NCBI GenBank assembly: GCA_003486945.1
Contig: DNFL01000078.1
Span: forward strand, 1 to 8,610
Direction: 5' to 3'
Length of the DNA: 8,610 nt
From: Hyphomonas sp.
GTDB lineage: Bacteria > Pseudomonadota > Alphaproteobacteria > Caulobacterales > Hyphomonadaceae
In this document: in pieces, positions 1-7,947 of the stretch
Position numbering within the stretch: the stretch's first letter is position 1
Layout of the letters: each line of letters opens with the position of its first letter
Notes under the pieces: generated by a model
Told to the model about the DNA's origin: nothing
The model's database searches: none
The model's input: the letters and a program-made list of their open reading frames with translations, nothing else
Program-made: the position numbers and the translations under genes

Positions 1-7
1 GAAGCGC

Positions 8-1171
8 ATGGTTCGGAGGAGCGTCTGGCGGTCGTTGCTGGCGGGGCTGCTGGCGCTGGCGGGCGCTGGGCCGGTAGCGGCGCAAGCTTTGCCGCTGGAG
101 GGTTTTGAAGACGCGATCCATCACTGGCAGATGAAGCGCGGCGCGGACTATGCGCGGCATGCGCCGGACGAGGTGGCGGCGATCGCGGACAATCTGCTGC
201 TGATGCAGCGGGACCATGGCGGCTGGGTGCAGAACCGGGATCCGCTGCAGGTGTTGTCGCATGAAGATACAGCGGAGATTTTGGCTGCTAAGGGCGAGGC
301 GCGCGGGAGTTTCGACAACCGGAACGTCTTTACACAGATTGAATACCTGGCAGGTGCATTTTCGCAGACAGGGGATGTGCGCTACCTTGCGGGTGCATCT
401 GCGGGACTTGACTATCTTCTGCGCCATCAGTTCGCCAGTTGCGGAGGCTGGCCGCATACAGTGCCGCCCGAGAATGACTATCAGGGCAGGATCACGGTGG
501 CGGATGAGGTGTTCTCGGGCCCGCTGATTTTGTTGCGGCGTATTTCCGGTGCTGCGCCGCCGCTGGATGTATTCGACGAAGCCACGCGCGAGCGGGCTGC
601 AGCTGCGCTGTCTGCGGGTGAGGCGTGCCTCCTGCGCCTTCAGGTGCGTCAGGGCGACCGGCTGACCGGATGGGCGGGGCAGTATGATCCGGTGACGCTG
701 GAGCCGATGGGCGGGCGCAGTTTCGAACTTCCGGCGATTGTTTCGCAGGAAACGGTTGAGATGGTGCGCTACCTGATGACGATAGATGATCCGCCTCCGG
801 AGGTTGTTGCCAGCATTGAAGGGGCGACTTCCTGGCTCAGGCGGAGCGCGATCGAGGGTGTCCGGCTGGAGACCGTTTCGCTGGACAAGGCGGAAGAATA
901 TGCCTTCCACAACGCGAAGTTTGACCGGCGGCTGATCCGAGATGAGGGCGCGCCGCTGCTCTGGGCCCGGTTTTATGACCTTGAGGAAAATACAGTTGTT
1001 CTCGCCAATCGCGACGGGGTGCGGGTCGAGCGGTATGACCAGATCCATCCGGAGCGGCGCACGGGATACAGCTGGTATGGCGATTGGCCGGCGAAGCTGA
1101 TCGCAAAGGAATATCCGAAATGGAAGTGCCGCGTGGAAGGTGCGCGTCCGGACGGCAAGCCATGCACCTGA
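8..1171 (+). CDS. Secreted pectate lyase, polysaccharide lyase family 10
   Basis: The 387-residue product is predicted to cleave de-esterified polygalacturonate by calcium-dependent beta-elimination outside the cytoplasm. Residues 1-27 form a Sec signal peptide (basic VRR, a Leu/Ala core, likely cut after VAA or AQA). Family 10 landmarks follow in order: GGW (71-73), FDNRNVFTQ (102-110), GGWP (146-149), ITVADE (162-167), the segment W222-AGQYDPVTLEP-RSFELP (to 242), LWARFY (318-323), NRDG (334-337) and GYSWYGDWPAKL (353-364). D103, D166, R237, R321 and R335 sit at spacings that fit the family's invariant acids and arginines; this mapping is from memory, not an alignment. No extra carbohydrate-binding module is present. 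Only seven bases precede this ATG, they stay in frame (Lys-Arg), and no ribosome site is visible, so a start just outside the window is possible. The stop overlaps the esterase start, which suggests an operon. Confidence 0.88.
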   Translation: MVRRSVWRSLLAGLLALAGAGPVAAQALPLEGFEDAIHHWQMKRGADYARHAPDEVAAIADNLLLMQRDHGGWVQNRDPLQVLSHEDTAEILAAKGEARGSFDNRNVFTQIEYLAGAFSQTGDVRYLAGASAGLDYLLRHQFASCGGWPHTVPPENDYQGRITVADEVFSGPLILLRRISGAAPPLDVFDEATRERAAAALSAGEACLLRLQVRQGDRLTGWAGQYDPVTLEPMGGRSFELPAIVSQETVEMVRYLMTIDDPPPEVVASIEGATSWLRRSAIEGVRLETVSLDKAEEYAFHNAKFDRRLIRDEGAPLLWARFYDLEENTVVLANRDGVRVERYDQIHPERRTGYSWYGDWPAKLIAKEYPKWKCRVEGARPDGKPCT

Positions 1172-2712
1172 CGCGCCGGCATATGCTGGCGGCGATGGCC
1201 GCTGTGCCGCTCGCAGGGCGGGCGGCAGCGGCCGGTGACCCGGTGGTGGTGACGTCCCACGGGCCGGTGCGGGGGCTAAGAGAGAGCTGCGTTTTCGTGT
1301 TTCGCGGGGTGCGGTACGGCGCGGATACCGCGCTGACGCGGTTTGCAAAACCGACGCGGCCGGAAACCTGGACAGAGATTGTTCCGGCTACGGAGTATGG
1401 CGCGTCTGCGCCGCAGCGGGGCGGGGAGGCGGCGCAGTCCGAAGACTGCCTGTTCCTGAATGTGTGGACGCCGGAAGCGGGCGAGGGCGGGCGGCGCCCT
1501 GTGATGGTCTACATCCATGGCGGGGCGTACAATTCCGGCTCGGGGTCCGACTTTCTGTATGATGGCGCGCGGCTGGCAGCGGCGGGGGATGTGGTGGTGA
1601 TCACCCTCAATCACCGCTTGAATGCTTTTGGCTATCTCTATCTCGATCCGTTTCCGGATTCCGGGAATGCGGGGCAGTGGGACATCTTTCTCGCGCTCGA
1701 ATGGGTGCGGGAGAATGCGGCGGCGTTTGGCGGAGACCCGGCGTGCGTGATGGTGTTTGGCCAGTCGGGCGGCGGGGCGAAGATTGCGACGCTGATGGCG
1801 GCGCCTGCTACGGCGGGATTGTTCCATTCCGTTGCAACGATGAGCGGGCAGCAGGTGACCGCATCCGGGCCGTTGAATGCGGCGCGGCGGACCCGGGCCT
1901 TCCTGGCGGCGCTGAAGCTGAAGCCGGAAGAGGCCGGGCGGCTGGTTGAGATGCCGGCGGCGCGGATGGTCGAGGCGCTAGGCGCGCGCGATCCGCTGGA
2001 CGAGACGCAGGGGCTGTATTTCGGGCCGGTGCTGGATGGGCGGCTGCTGACGCGGCATCCGTTCTGGCCGGATGCGCCGGCGCAATCGGCGCGTATTCCG
2101 ATGATCCTCGGCAATACGCGTGACGAGACACGCACGCTGATCGGGCGGCGGGAGCTGGAGATGTTTGATCTCGGCTGGGACGCGCTGCCGGCAGCGCTGG
2201 CGCGGCATATGCGGACGGATATCGACCCGGCGCTGGTGGTGGCCACCTACAGGGTGGCTTATCCGGAATATTCGCCGGGCGAAGTGTTCTTTGCGGCGAC
2301 GACCGCGGGCCGGTCTTGGCGCGGGCAGGTGGAAGAGGCGGACGCAAGGGCACGCCAGGGCGCGCCGACATGGGTCTACCGGTTTGATCTTCCGTGGACG
2401 GATGACGGCGGGCGATGGGGCGCGCCGCATACGGCCGATATTGGTTATGCATTCGGCAATCTGGACAGGGCCGGGGCGATGCCCGGCGAGGCGGAGGCGG
2501 CGCGGCGCGTGAGCGACCAGCTGATGCAGGCTTTCATCTCGCTGGCGCGGACCGGAACACCGGAGCATTCGGGCATGCCGCGCTGGCCGCAGTATCGCAT
2601 ACCCGCGCGCGAGACGATGATTTTCGATGCCGAGACACGCGTGGAGCGTGATCCGCGCGGTGTAGAGCGGGCACTGTTTGCGACCGTTCCGTTTATCCAG
2701 TGGGGCACCTGA
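1162..2712 (+). CDS. Tat-exported type B carboxylesterase (possible pectin deacylase)
   Basis: The 516-residue product is an alpha/beta-hydrolase of the carboxylesterase type B (cholinesterase-like) family, which hydrolyses carboxylic esters. Visible motifs are EDCLFLNVW (from E94), the oxyanion-hole HGG (119-121), the nucleophile elbow GQSGGG with Ser202 (GESAGG is the common form), the acid in GNTRDET (Glu322) and the catalytic His423 in GAPHTADIGYAFGN. The triad is therefore complete. I chose the ATG at 1162 because it gives the twin-arginine leader MHLTRRHMLAAMAA followed by AGRAAAA, and because the GH43 protein of this window begins almost identically (MRLTRR). In-frame ATGs at 1084 and 1120 lie deep inside the lyase gene; 1120 has AAAGGA nine bases upstream, but that codes for a conserved part of the lyase. 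The 10-base overlap with the lyase suggests translational coupling. The substrate is unknown; removal of acetyl, methyl or feruloyl groups from pectin is inferred from the neighbours. Confidence 0.88.
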   Translation: MHLTRRHMLAAMAAVPLAGRAAAAGDPVVVTSHGPVRGLRESCVFVFRGVRYGADTALTRFAKPTRPETWTEIVPATEYGASAPQRGGEAAQSEDCLFLNVWTPEAGEGGRRPVMVYIHGGAYNSGSGSDFLYDGARLAAAGDVVVITLNHRLNAFGYLYLDPFPDSGNAGQWDIFLALEWVRENAAAFGGDPACVMVFGQSGGGAKIATLMAAPATAGLFHSVATMSGQQVTASGPLNAARRTRAFLAALKLKPEEAGRLVEMPAARMVEALGARDPLDETQGLYFGPVLDGRLLTRHPFWPDAPAQSARIPMILGNTRDETRTLIGRRELEMFDLGWDALPAALARHMRTDIDPALVVATYRVAYPEYSPGEVFFAATTAGRSWRGQVEEADARARQGAPTWVYRFDLPWTDDGGRWGAPHTADIGYAFGNLDRAGAMPGEAEAARRVSDQLMQAFISLARTGTPEHSGMPRWPQYRIPARETMIFDAETRVERDPRGVERALFATVPFIQWGT

Positions 2713-2737
2713 TGGCCCGATGCAGACAGGGAGATAG

Positions 2738-3268
2738 ATGATGAAGTATCGAAACGCGCTGATTTTGGCTGTGTTGTTTGGCGTTGTGGCGGCGTGCGGC
2801 GAAACGCCCGAGCCAGTCGTAGAGGCAGCGGCCGAAGTGGAGATCACGGAGGTTGCGCCGGCGGACATGCCTGCTGATGTGCGCGCGCTGGCAGAAGGCG
2901 CAGCAGAGGGTTTCGTCGTCACCGAAGTCCTGAAGAAAGTGCGCGACGGGCGCACCTACTATGATGTCGAAGGCGAGTTGCCGGATGGCAGCGAGATCGA
3001 GTTCGATATCCTGATGACGGATACCGGGCCGGAGATCGTCGAGATCCAGCGCGACCTTGACTGGGCGGATGTGCCCGAAGCCGTGCGTGAAGCAGCGGAG
3101 GCGGCCGAGCCGGGCGCTGTGCCGGCGCGTGTGATCGAAAGTACGCAGACGGACGGTGTAATCATCTACGAACTGTTTGCGCCCGGTGCGCCAGCGGACC
3201 CGGCGATGGAAGTTTCGCTGAGCCCGGAAGGCGAAGTGAACGTACTGGCCGAGCGCTGGCCGCACTAG
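2738..3268 (+). CDS. Acidic lipoprotein with two PepSY-like repeats
   Basis: The product has 176 residues and begins with a short basic n-region, a hydrophobic core and the lipobox V17-A-A-C20, so it is probably lipidated at Cys20 and held in the periplasm. An acidic, Ala/Glu/Pro-rich linker (about 22-43) is followed by two similar units: 44-110, starting MPADVRAL, and 112-175, starting VPEAVREA. Each has an Ala-rich helix, a strand-turn-strand section (GRTYYDVEGELPDG; DGVIIYELFAP) and a closing strand that reports on the rest (EIVEIQRD; EVNVLAER). This layout resembles PepSY or beta-lactamase-inhibitor-like domains, but I did not confirm it by search. There is no enzymatic motif and the function is unknown. 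The gene lies 25 bases after the esterase. AGGGAG at 2728-2733 stands 4 bases before the first ATG and 7 before a second ATG at 2741, so the second may be the real start (175 residues). The stop overlaps that of the convergent GH43 gene. Confidence 0.8.
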   Translation: MMKYRNALILAVLFGVVAACGETPEPVVEAAAEVEITEVAPADMPADVRALAEGAAEGFVVTEVLKKVRDGRTYYDVEGELPDGSEIEFDILMTDTGPEIVEIQRDLDWADVPEAVREAAEAAEPGAVPARVIESTQTDGVIIYELFAPGAPADPAMEVSLSPEGEVNVLAERWPH

Positions 3269-4899
3269 AGCGCGCGGTAGTTGACCTTTCGGAATACCGC
3301 CTCGCCCGCGCCGGATGCGTAGATACCGGGACGGAGGCTGAGGAAGTCGCCATCGGTATTGTGGTGGTAGCCTGAGACTTCCATCTGCACGGGGTATTTC
3401 TGCCAGCCGGCGCCATCGACGCTGGTGTGGATGGTCACGATGTGGCGATCGTTCCGGATGCGGATGAAAAGGCGGCGGCCATGACCATCGGGCGCGCGGC
3501 CACGGCGCTGGCGGCCATAGCGATGCATGACGAGGCCGTTCGCGTCGAATCCGAGGCCGACGTAAAGGCGTTTCGAATAGAAGAGCAGGAGGCCGGCTTC
3601 GGCGGCTTCGCCGACTTCGATTTCGGTTTCGACTTCATAGGCAAGATCGCCGCAGACGAAGCAGAGGGGCGAGGAGTCGGTGGGGCTGGTGCCTTTTGCC
3701 GCGAGAGCGAGGCCAGATGGTGTGAGGCGCAAGCGGGCAGTTTCGTCCTGATCCGGATTGTAGAAGGCCCAAAGTGTGCCGAGGCGATTGGTTGAGAAGT
3801 CGTCTGACAGGGGCTGGGCATGGCTGTGGCCTGCGGATACGGCGGGCTTGCGAAGGGGGAACGAAAGATCGCCGCCTTTCACAGCGGGCCAGCCGTCTGC
3901 TGTCCACTCGAACGGATCGAGAAGCATCTGGCGGCCGAGTGTCCAGAAGCCGTTTTCGTAGCCGTGATAAGCCATCCACCAGTCTCCCGCCGGGCCTTCG
4001 ACGAGTGTGGCGTGGCCGCGCGACCACCATTTTTCTTCCGCAGACCATGTGCGGACAATGGGGTTGTACGGACAATCTTCCCACGGACCATGTATCGAGC
4101 GGGACCGCGCGGCGATGACCATGTGGCCGGTGGGCGGCCCGGCTGTGCCGCCGACGGCGGTGATCATGTAGAACCAGTCACCGCGCCGGGTAATTTTCGG
4201 TCCTTCGGGAGCGAAAGCTTCGACGGTCCAGTCATCGGGATAGCGCCAGGGATCGTAGACATGCTCGACCGGGCCATCGGTGGCGAGGCCGTCATCGGTG
4301 AGGCGCACACGGTCGCCGCCGGAGAGGAAAAGGTAGCGCTTGCCATCTTCGCCGACGGCGTGACCGGGATCGATATGGCCGGGAAGGAAAAGGTCTGCGG
4401 GCTCGCTCCATGGGCCTTCGATGCGGTCGGCCCAGATGACATAGTTGGAGCGATAGTTAGGGAAGCGGGCGGGGATGTAGAGATAGTAGCGGCCTTCATG
4501 CTTGCAGAGTTCCGGCGCCCAGACGGAGCCGATGGGCGCGTGCAATGCTGCGGTGACCGGTGACCAGTTTACGAGATCGGTGGACTTCCAGATGACGAGG
4601 CCGGGATAGGCGTCGAAGCTGGAGAAGGTCATGTACCAGGTGTCGCCGTCGCGCAGCACGGTCGGATCAGGGCGGTCACCGGAGAAGACGGGGTTGAGGA
4701 AGCGGCCATCTCCGAGATCGGCGCGGCGCTGGCCTTCGAAACCGCGCGGCCAGGCGAGATGTGACCAGCGCTCGCCGGAGGGTGAGAGCAGGCCTTCATC
4801 CGGCCAACCGCCGGGCGCGGGCGGTTTCAGGCCGCTGGCGCACGCGGCGATGGGAAGGGATGAGAGGCCGGCGAGAGCCATGCGGCGGGTCAGGCGCAT
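3265..4899 (-). CDS. Glycoside hydrolase family 43 lipoprotein with C-terminal sandwich domain
   Basis: The 544-residue product is predicted to release arabinose or xylose from plant side chains. Residues 1-20 (MRLTRRMALAGL, then PIAAC) combine a twin-arginine motif with a lipobox, suggesting a Tat-exported lipoprotein anchored at Cys20. The five-bladed propeller spans about 66-350. Its three acids are visible: base D78 in RPDPTVLRDG, the modulating acid D177 in HIDPGHAVGEDGKRYL, and the proton donor E232 in EGPKI. H296 in RGHATLVEG fits the conserved metal-site histidine. WAPELCKHEGRYYLYIPA (127-144) is a typical blade. From about D366 (DDFSTNRLGTLWAFY) to the end is a concanavalin-like beta-sandwich of the kind found at the C terminus of GH43 beta-xylosidases. 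GAAGGA about 10 bases before the ATG supports the start. The specificity (arabinofuranosidase, arabinanase or xylosidase) cannot be read from sequence alone. The gene follows the TonB receptor on the same strand, beyond a terminator. Confidence 0.88.
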   Translation of the reverse strand: MRLTRRMALAGLSSLPIAACASGLKPPAPGGWPDEGLLSPSGERWSHLAWPRGFEGQRRADLGDGRFLNPVFSGDRPDPTVLRDGDTWYMTFSSFDAYPGLVIWKSTDLVNWSPVTAALHAPIGSVWAPELCKHEGRYYLYIPARFPNYRSNYVIWADRIEGPWSEPADLFLPGHIDPGHAVGEDGKRYLFLSGGDRVRLTDDGLATDGPVEHVYDPWRYPDDWTVEAFAPEGPKITRRGDWFYMITAVGGTAGPPTGHMVIAARSRSIHGPWEDCPYNPIVRTWSAEEKWWSRGHATLVEGPAGDWWMAYHGYENGFWTLGRQMLLDPFEWTADGWPAVKGGDLSFPLRKPAVSAGHSHAQPLSDDFSTNRLGTLWAFYNPDQDETARLRLTPSGLALAAKGTSPTDSSPLCFVCGDLAYEVETEIEVGEAAEAGLLLFYSKRLYVGLGFDANGLVMHRYGRQRRGRAPDGHGRRLFIRIRNDRHIVTIHTSVDGAGWQKYPVQMEVSGYHHNTDGDFLSLRPGIYASGAGEAVFRKVNYRAL

Positions 4900-4930
4900 T
4901 GTTCAGGGTCCTTCAGGTGATCTGCAGGCG

Positions 4931-4970
4931 GAGAATACAAAACCGCCGGCTCGGGGGGGCGAGCCGGCGG
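4931..4970 (-). terminator. Intrinsic terminator between TonB receptor and GH43 genes
   Basis: A perfect 11-bp stem (CCGCCGGCTCG at 4943-4953 paired with CGAGCCGGCGG at 4960-4970) encloses a 6-base G loop. Read on the - strand it is followed at once by TTTTGTATT, the U-rich tail of an intrinsic terminator. On the + strand no T-run follows, so the orientation is clear. It sits 65 bases after the receptor stop codon and ends about 31 bases before the GH43 ATG, leaving almost no room for a separate GH43 promoter downstream of it. Confidence 0.85.
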
Positions 4971-4987
4971 CCAGTAAGGAGCAAGAA

Positions 4988-5024
4988 GGACGGCGCGGAG
5001 GGAGGGTTTGTTCCGCGCCGGTCC
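4988..5024 (-). other. Stable hairpin directly after the TonB receptor stop
   Basis: GGAC-GGCGCGGA (4988-4999) pairs with TCCGCGCC-G-GTCC (5012-5024): 8 bp, one bulged G at 5020, then 4 bp, around a 12-base loop. On the - strand it starts 10 bases after the receptor stop codon and is followed by a pyrimidine-rich but not T-only stretch (TCCTTCTTGCTCC). It may be a weak first terminator or a 3'-end stabiliser that blocks exonucleases. The structure is seen in the sequence; the role is inferred. Confidence 0.6.
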
Positions 5025-5034
5025 AGATCAGGCC

Positions 5035-7884
5035 CTAGTAGCGATAGCGGACGCCGAACACGAACTCGCGGCCCGTGTGCTCATAATTGAGGCTGTTCTG
5101 GCGTGTGCTGGAAATCCAGCGCTCGTCATAGACGTCCGTGAGGTTGATGGCCTCGAAGGTCAGCACGATCTTGTCAGACAGCTCGTAGGAGGCCGAGAAG
5201 TCGAGGTTGAGCGTCGCGGCCTTGCCTTCCACGTCGTTGCCGCTCGCGGCAGGAACGGTGGTGAGGTATTCGTCACGCCAGGTGCTCGAGATACGTGCCT
5301 CGAACGGGCCGCGCTCGTAGTAGAGCGTTGCCGAGAGCGATTCCGGAGACTGGCCGACGAGCGGCTGGGTCACGGTTGCGCCGGTGTTGACGTTGATGAT
5401 GTAGTCAAACTCCGAGTCGATCTTGGTGTAGCTGAGCAGACCGCCGAAGCCCTTGAGAGGCTCAGGGATGAAGTCGAAGTTGAACGGCGTCTGCGCCGTG
5501 AGCTCGATCCCGTTCAGCACGCCGCCAGGCGTGTTGACGAAGGTGGTGACGTTGAAGATGTCGTCCGGCGTGACGCCCGGCCCGAGCAGGGAGTTCGGGA
5601 AGCCCGTCTCCGAGTAGGGGATCGAGCGCAGGAGGCGCTGGTTGAAGCTCTCGATGTTCTTGCGGAACACCGCGACCGAGAACAGCGCTTCATCATAGGG
5701 GTACCATTCCAGCGAGAGGTCCACGTTGTTGGAGCGGATCGGCTCGAGGAACGGGTTACCGGCGGTGAGCGACAGGCCGGGCGGGCTCGCATCAATCGAG
5801 CCGCCGGGCGTGAGTGCGGTGAGGTTGGGGCGCGCCATCGTCTTGGCCGCAGCGACGCGGAAGATGACATTCTCGACCGGCTCGACAACGACAGTCATGG
5901 CGGGAAGCGTGTCTTCATACTTGAAGTTCACGGTTTCCGGGTTGCCGCTGAGAATGCCGTTGGCAGTGAGGTCGGTTTCGACATAGCGCACGCCGACATT
6001 GCCACGCACCGGGATGTAGCCGAGGTCGGCATTCCAATCGACCTGCACATAGGCGCCGGTGGATTTTTCAGTCGCGCCGCGGGTTTCGCCAGCGAACTGC
6101 GTGAGGCGCCAGTCGCCATACTGGTTGATGCAGTTACAGTCGAACTCGAGGATCGATTTCAGGGCGTTGAGGTCCGGAATGATCCAGCTGGTCGGTGTGC
6201 CTGCCGGCAGGCTCATGCCCCGGCCGAAATTGGTGAGCACAGTGGTGTAGTCAGCCTGCGTGTAACCGTTCGCGGCCAGTGCGGCGAGGGTTGTGGCCGT
6301 CACGCCTTCGCTGGCCTTGCGGTTTTCCCGTACGTTGAAGCCGAACTCCTTGTACGAAACGCCGCCGCTGACCGTGAAGATGTCGTTCACGTCATAGGCA
6401 AGATCTAGCCGCGCCGTTTCATAAGTGTTCAGCGTCTTGTTGGGACGCAGACGGATGATCGACGCATCACCGAGGGCCGTGGACGAGGAGAACACATAAT
6501 TGGCCGGATTGGTGACGTCGAAATTGTAGTTGAAGTAGGGGAGGCCGGGGTTCGAGTAGTCATACTGGTAGCCGTCGACATCATAGACTTCGAGAGAGAT
6601 GGTCGTCTGCTGCGAGTTGCTGCCGATAGCGCGCGAAACGCCGGCCATGCCCGAGAGGCGCAGGTTATCAGAGATCTCGGATTCAAAGCCAAGAGAGTTC
6701 TGGAAGAACTCCGTGGACAGAACGTCGATACGCTGTTCGGTCCGGATATCCACATCGTTGAATGTGCCGGAAACGAGCGTACGGTTATCGTCCACGACGC
6801 CCGAAACAAGGTCAACGGCGCGCAGGCCCTGCACGCCGGTTTCCCGGGCGAAGGAGATGACTTCGAGGAACTCTTCAGAGCGGGTCTGATCGAGCTGCGC
6901 ATAGAGAGAGTCGAACGTGAACTCGGTGCCTTCCCAAGGTTCAAACTGCAGCGCGCCGGTGATGCCGAGGCGTTCACGGTCGTACCCGATGCGCCCATAA
7001 CGCGGGATGCGTGGGTGGGCGCCATTTGCGGCGGCGAGGGCCGCGGCTGCGCCGGTCAGGACAGTGCCGTCAGCGGTCGTGACGGTGCCAACGGACTGGT
7101 AGCAGCGGGTGAGGTTCACATACGGCGCGACGCAGCCATCGTCGGCCGGAACGCGGAAGCGACCCGTGCTGGAGCCTTCTTCGAATGTGTTGCGCGTGGA
7201 GTACGCCACCGAAACCAGTGCGCCAAGGCGGCCGTCGAGCCAGGTGTTGGAAACGAGGCCGGTGATGCGCGGATCGGTTTCTTCGGAGAGGTCGTTGTAG
7301 GAGGCCTGAGCGCCCGCGGCGAAGGTGAAGCCGTCATAGTCAAACGGCTTGGCGGAGCGCAGGTGAACCGTTGCACCGAGGGAGCCTTCATCCGTGCGCG
7401 CATCCTGCGACTTCGCGACCTTTACGCTGGTGAAGAGATCCGCGGCGAAGACGTTGAAGTCGAACTGGCGGTTGCGGTTGGCGCGGCCGTCGCGGCCACC
7501 TGTGGTCGCCAGCGCTTCCATGCCGTTGATCTGGACACGGACGAAGTCCGAGCTGAGGCCGCGAACACTGATCGAGCGGCCTTCGCCGCCGTCACGGTCG
7601 ATCTGCACGCCGGGAACGCGCTGCAGCGCTTCTGCCAGGTTCAGATCGGGGAAATCTGCAATGTCTTCCGCGCTGATCGCATCGACGATGCCGGTCTCGT
7701 TGCGCTTGACTGCGATGGCCTGCTGAAGGCTTTGCCGGAAGCCGGTGACGACAACAGTTTCCTGCCGGGCTTCGGATTCATCGGTTGCGTCTTGCTCCTG
7801 CGCCGTCGCGGAGCCGGCCATCAGGCCGACAGCCGCCGCGCCCATGAGCAGGCGGAAATTGAAGCTTGTGTCTCTGAAACGCAT
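5035..7884 (-). CDS. TonB-dependent outer-membrane receptor (Xanthomonas/Caulobacter type)
   Basis: The 949-residue product is predicted to import a ligand through the outer membrane using TonB energy. Residues 1-28 form a signal peptide ending SATA before Gln29. An acidic linker leads to the TonB box ETVVVTG (42-48). The plug follows, with phrases typical of the large Xanthomonas/Caulobacter receptor class: FRQSLQQAIAVKR, VDAISAEDIADFPDLNLAEALQRVPGV, and RSISVRGL followed by VRVQINGM. The rest is a beta-barrel of alternating strands and long loops, ending in the aromatic FGVRYRY, as outer-membrane proteins do. Two close cysteine pairs (C251/C261 and C583/C585) probably form disulfides in outer loops. 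GGAGGAG at 7892-7898, a few bases before the ATG, is a strong ribosome site. Upstream lie a promoter and two operators. With GH43 downstream and the lyase opposite, the ligand is probably a pectin oligosaccharide, but this is inference. The length is normal for the class and the frame is intact. Confidence 0.93.
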   Translation of the reverse strand: MRFRDTSFNFRLLMGAAAVGLMAGSATAQEQDATDESEARQETVVVTGFRQSLQQAIAVKRNETGIVDAISAEDIADFPDLNLAEALQRVPGVQIDRDGGEGRSISVRGLSSDFVRVQINGMEALATTGGRDGRANRNRQFDFNVFAADLFTSVKVAKSQDARTDEGSLGATVHLRSAKPFDYDGFTFAAGAQASYNDLSEETDPRITGLVSNTWLDGRLGALVSVAYSTRNTFEEGSSTGRFRVPADDGCVAPYVNLTRCYQSVGTVTTADGTVLTGAAAALAAANGAHPRIPRYGRIGYDRERLGITGALQFEPWEGTEFTFDSLYAQLDQTRSEEFLEVISFARETGVQGLRAVDLVSGVVDDNRTLVSGTFNDVDIRTEQRIDVLSTEFFQNSLGFESEISDNLRLSGMAGVSRAIGSNSQQTTISLEVYDVDGYQYDYSNPGLPYFNYNFDVTNPANYVFSSSTALGDASIIRLRPNKTLNTYETARLDLAYDVNDIFTVSGGVSYKEFGFNVRENRKASEGVTATTLAALAANGYTQADYTTVLTNFGRGMSLPAGTPTSWIIPDLNALKSILEFDCNCINQYGDWRLTQFAGETRGATEKSTGAYVQVDWNADLGYIPVRGNVGVRYVETDLTANGILSGNPETVNFKYEDTLPAMTVVVEPVENVIFRVAAAKTMARPNLTALTPGGSIDASPPGLSLTAGNPFLEPIRSNNVDLSLEWYPYDEALFSVAVFRKNIESFNQRLLRSIPYSETGFPNSLLGPGVTPDDIFNVTTFVNTPGGVLNGIELTAQTPFNFDFIPEPLKGFGGLLSYTKIDSEFDYIINVNTGATVTQPLVGQSPESLSATLYYERGPFEARISSTWRDEYLTTVPAASGNDVEGKAATLNLDFSASYELSDKIVLTFEAINLTDVYDERWISSTRQNSLNYEHTGREFVFGVRYRY

Positions 7885-7947
7885 CTTTGCTCTCCTCCCA
7901 GGATTGAGCGTTGGTCATTCGGCGACGTCCTGCAAGGGCAGCCGCTC

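Noticed and set aside
1084..1161. A 26-residue N-terminal extension of the esterase
   Set aside because: It would bury the twin-arginine signal peptide and overlaps a conserved part of the lyase gene. The start at 1162 gives a normal leader.
1978..2955. A 325-codon open frame on the - strand
   Set aside because: It crosses the end of the esterase and most of the lipoprotein gene, is very rich in Arg, Pro and Ala, and shows no domain signal.
3820..4563. A 247-codon open frame on the + strand
   Set aside because: It is antisense to the GH43 propeller, where the catalytic residues are visible on the - strand.
4551..4566. An operator-like GGTGACCGGTGACC inside the GH43 gene
   Set aside because: It shares only the ACCGGT core with the operators upstream of the receptor, is poorly symmetric further out, and sits in coding sequence. 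It is probably chance.
5008..6408. A 466-codon open frame on the + strand
   Set aside because: It lies antisense to the TonB receptor, whose plug and barrel motifs run through the whole region. The translation is rich in Arg, Glu and Val with no family resemblance, as expected of a GC-rich shadow frame.
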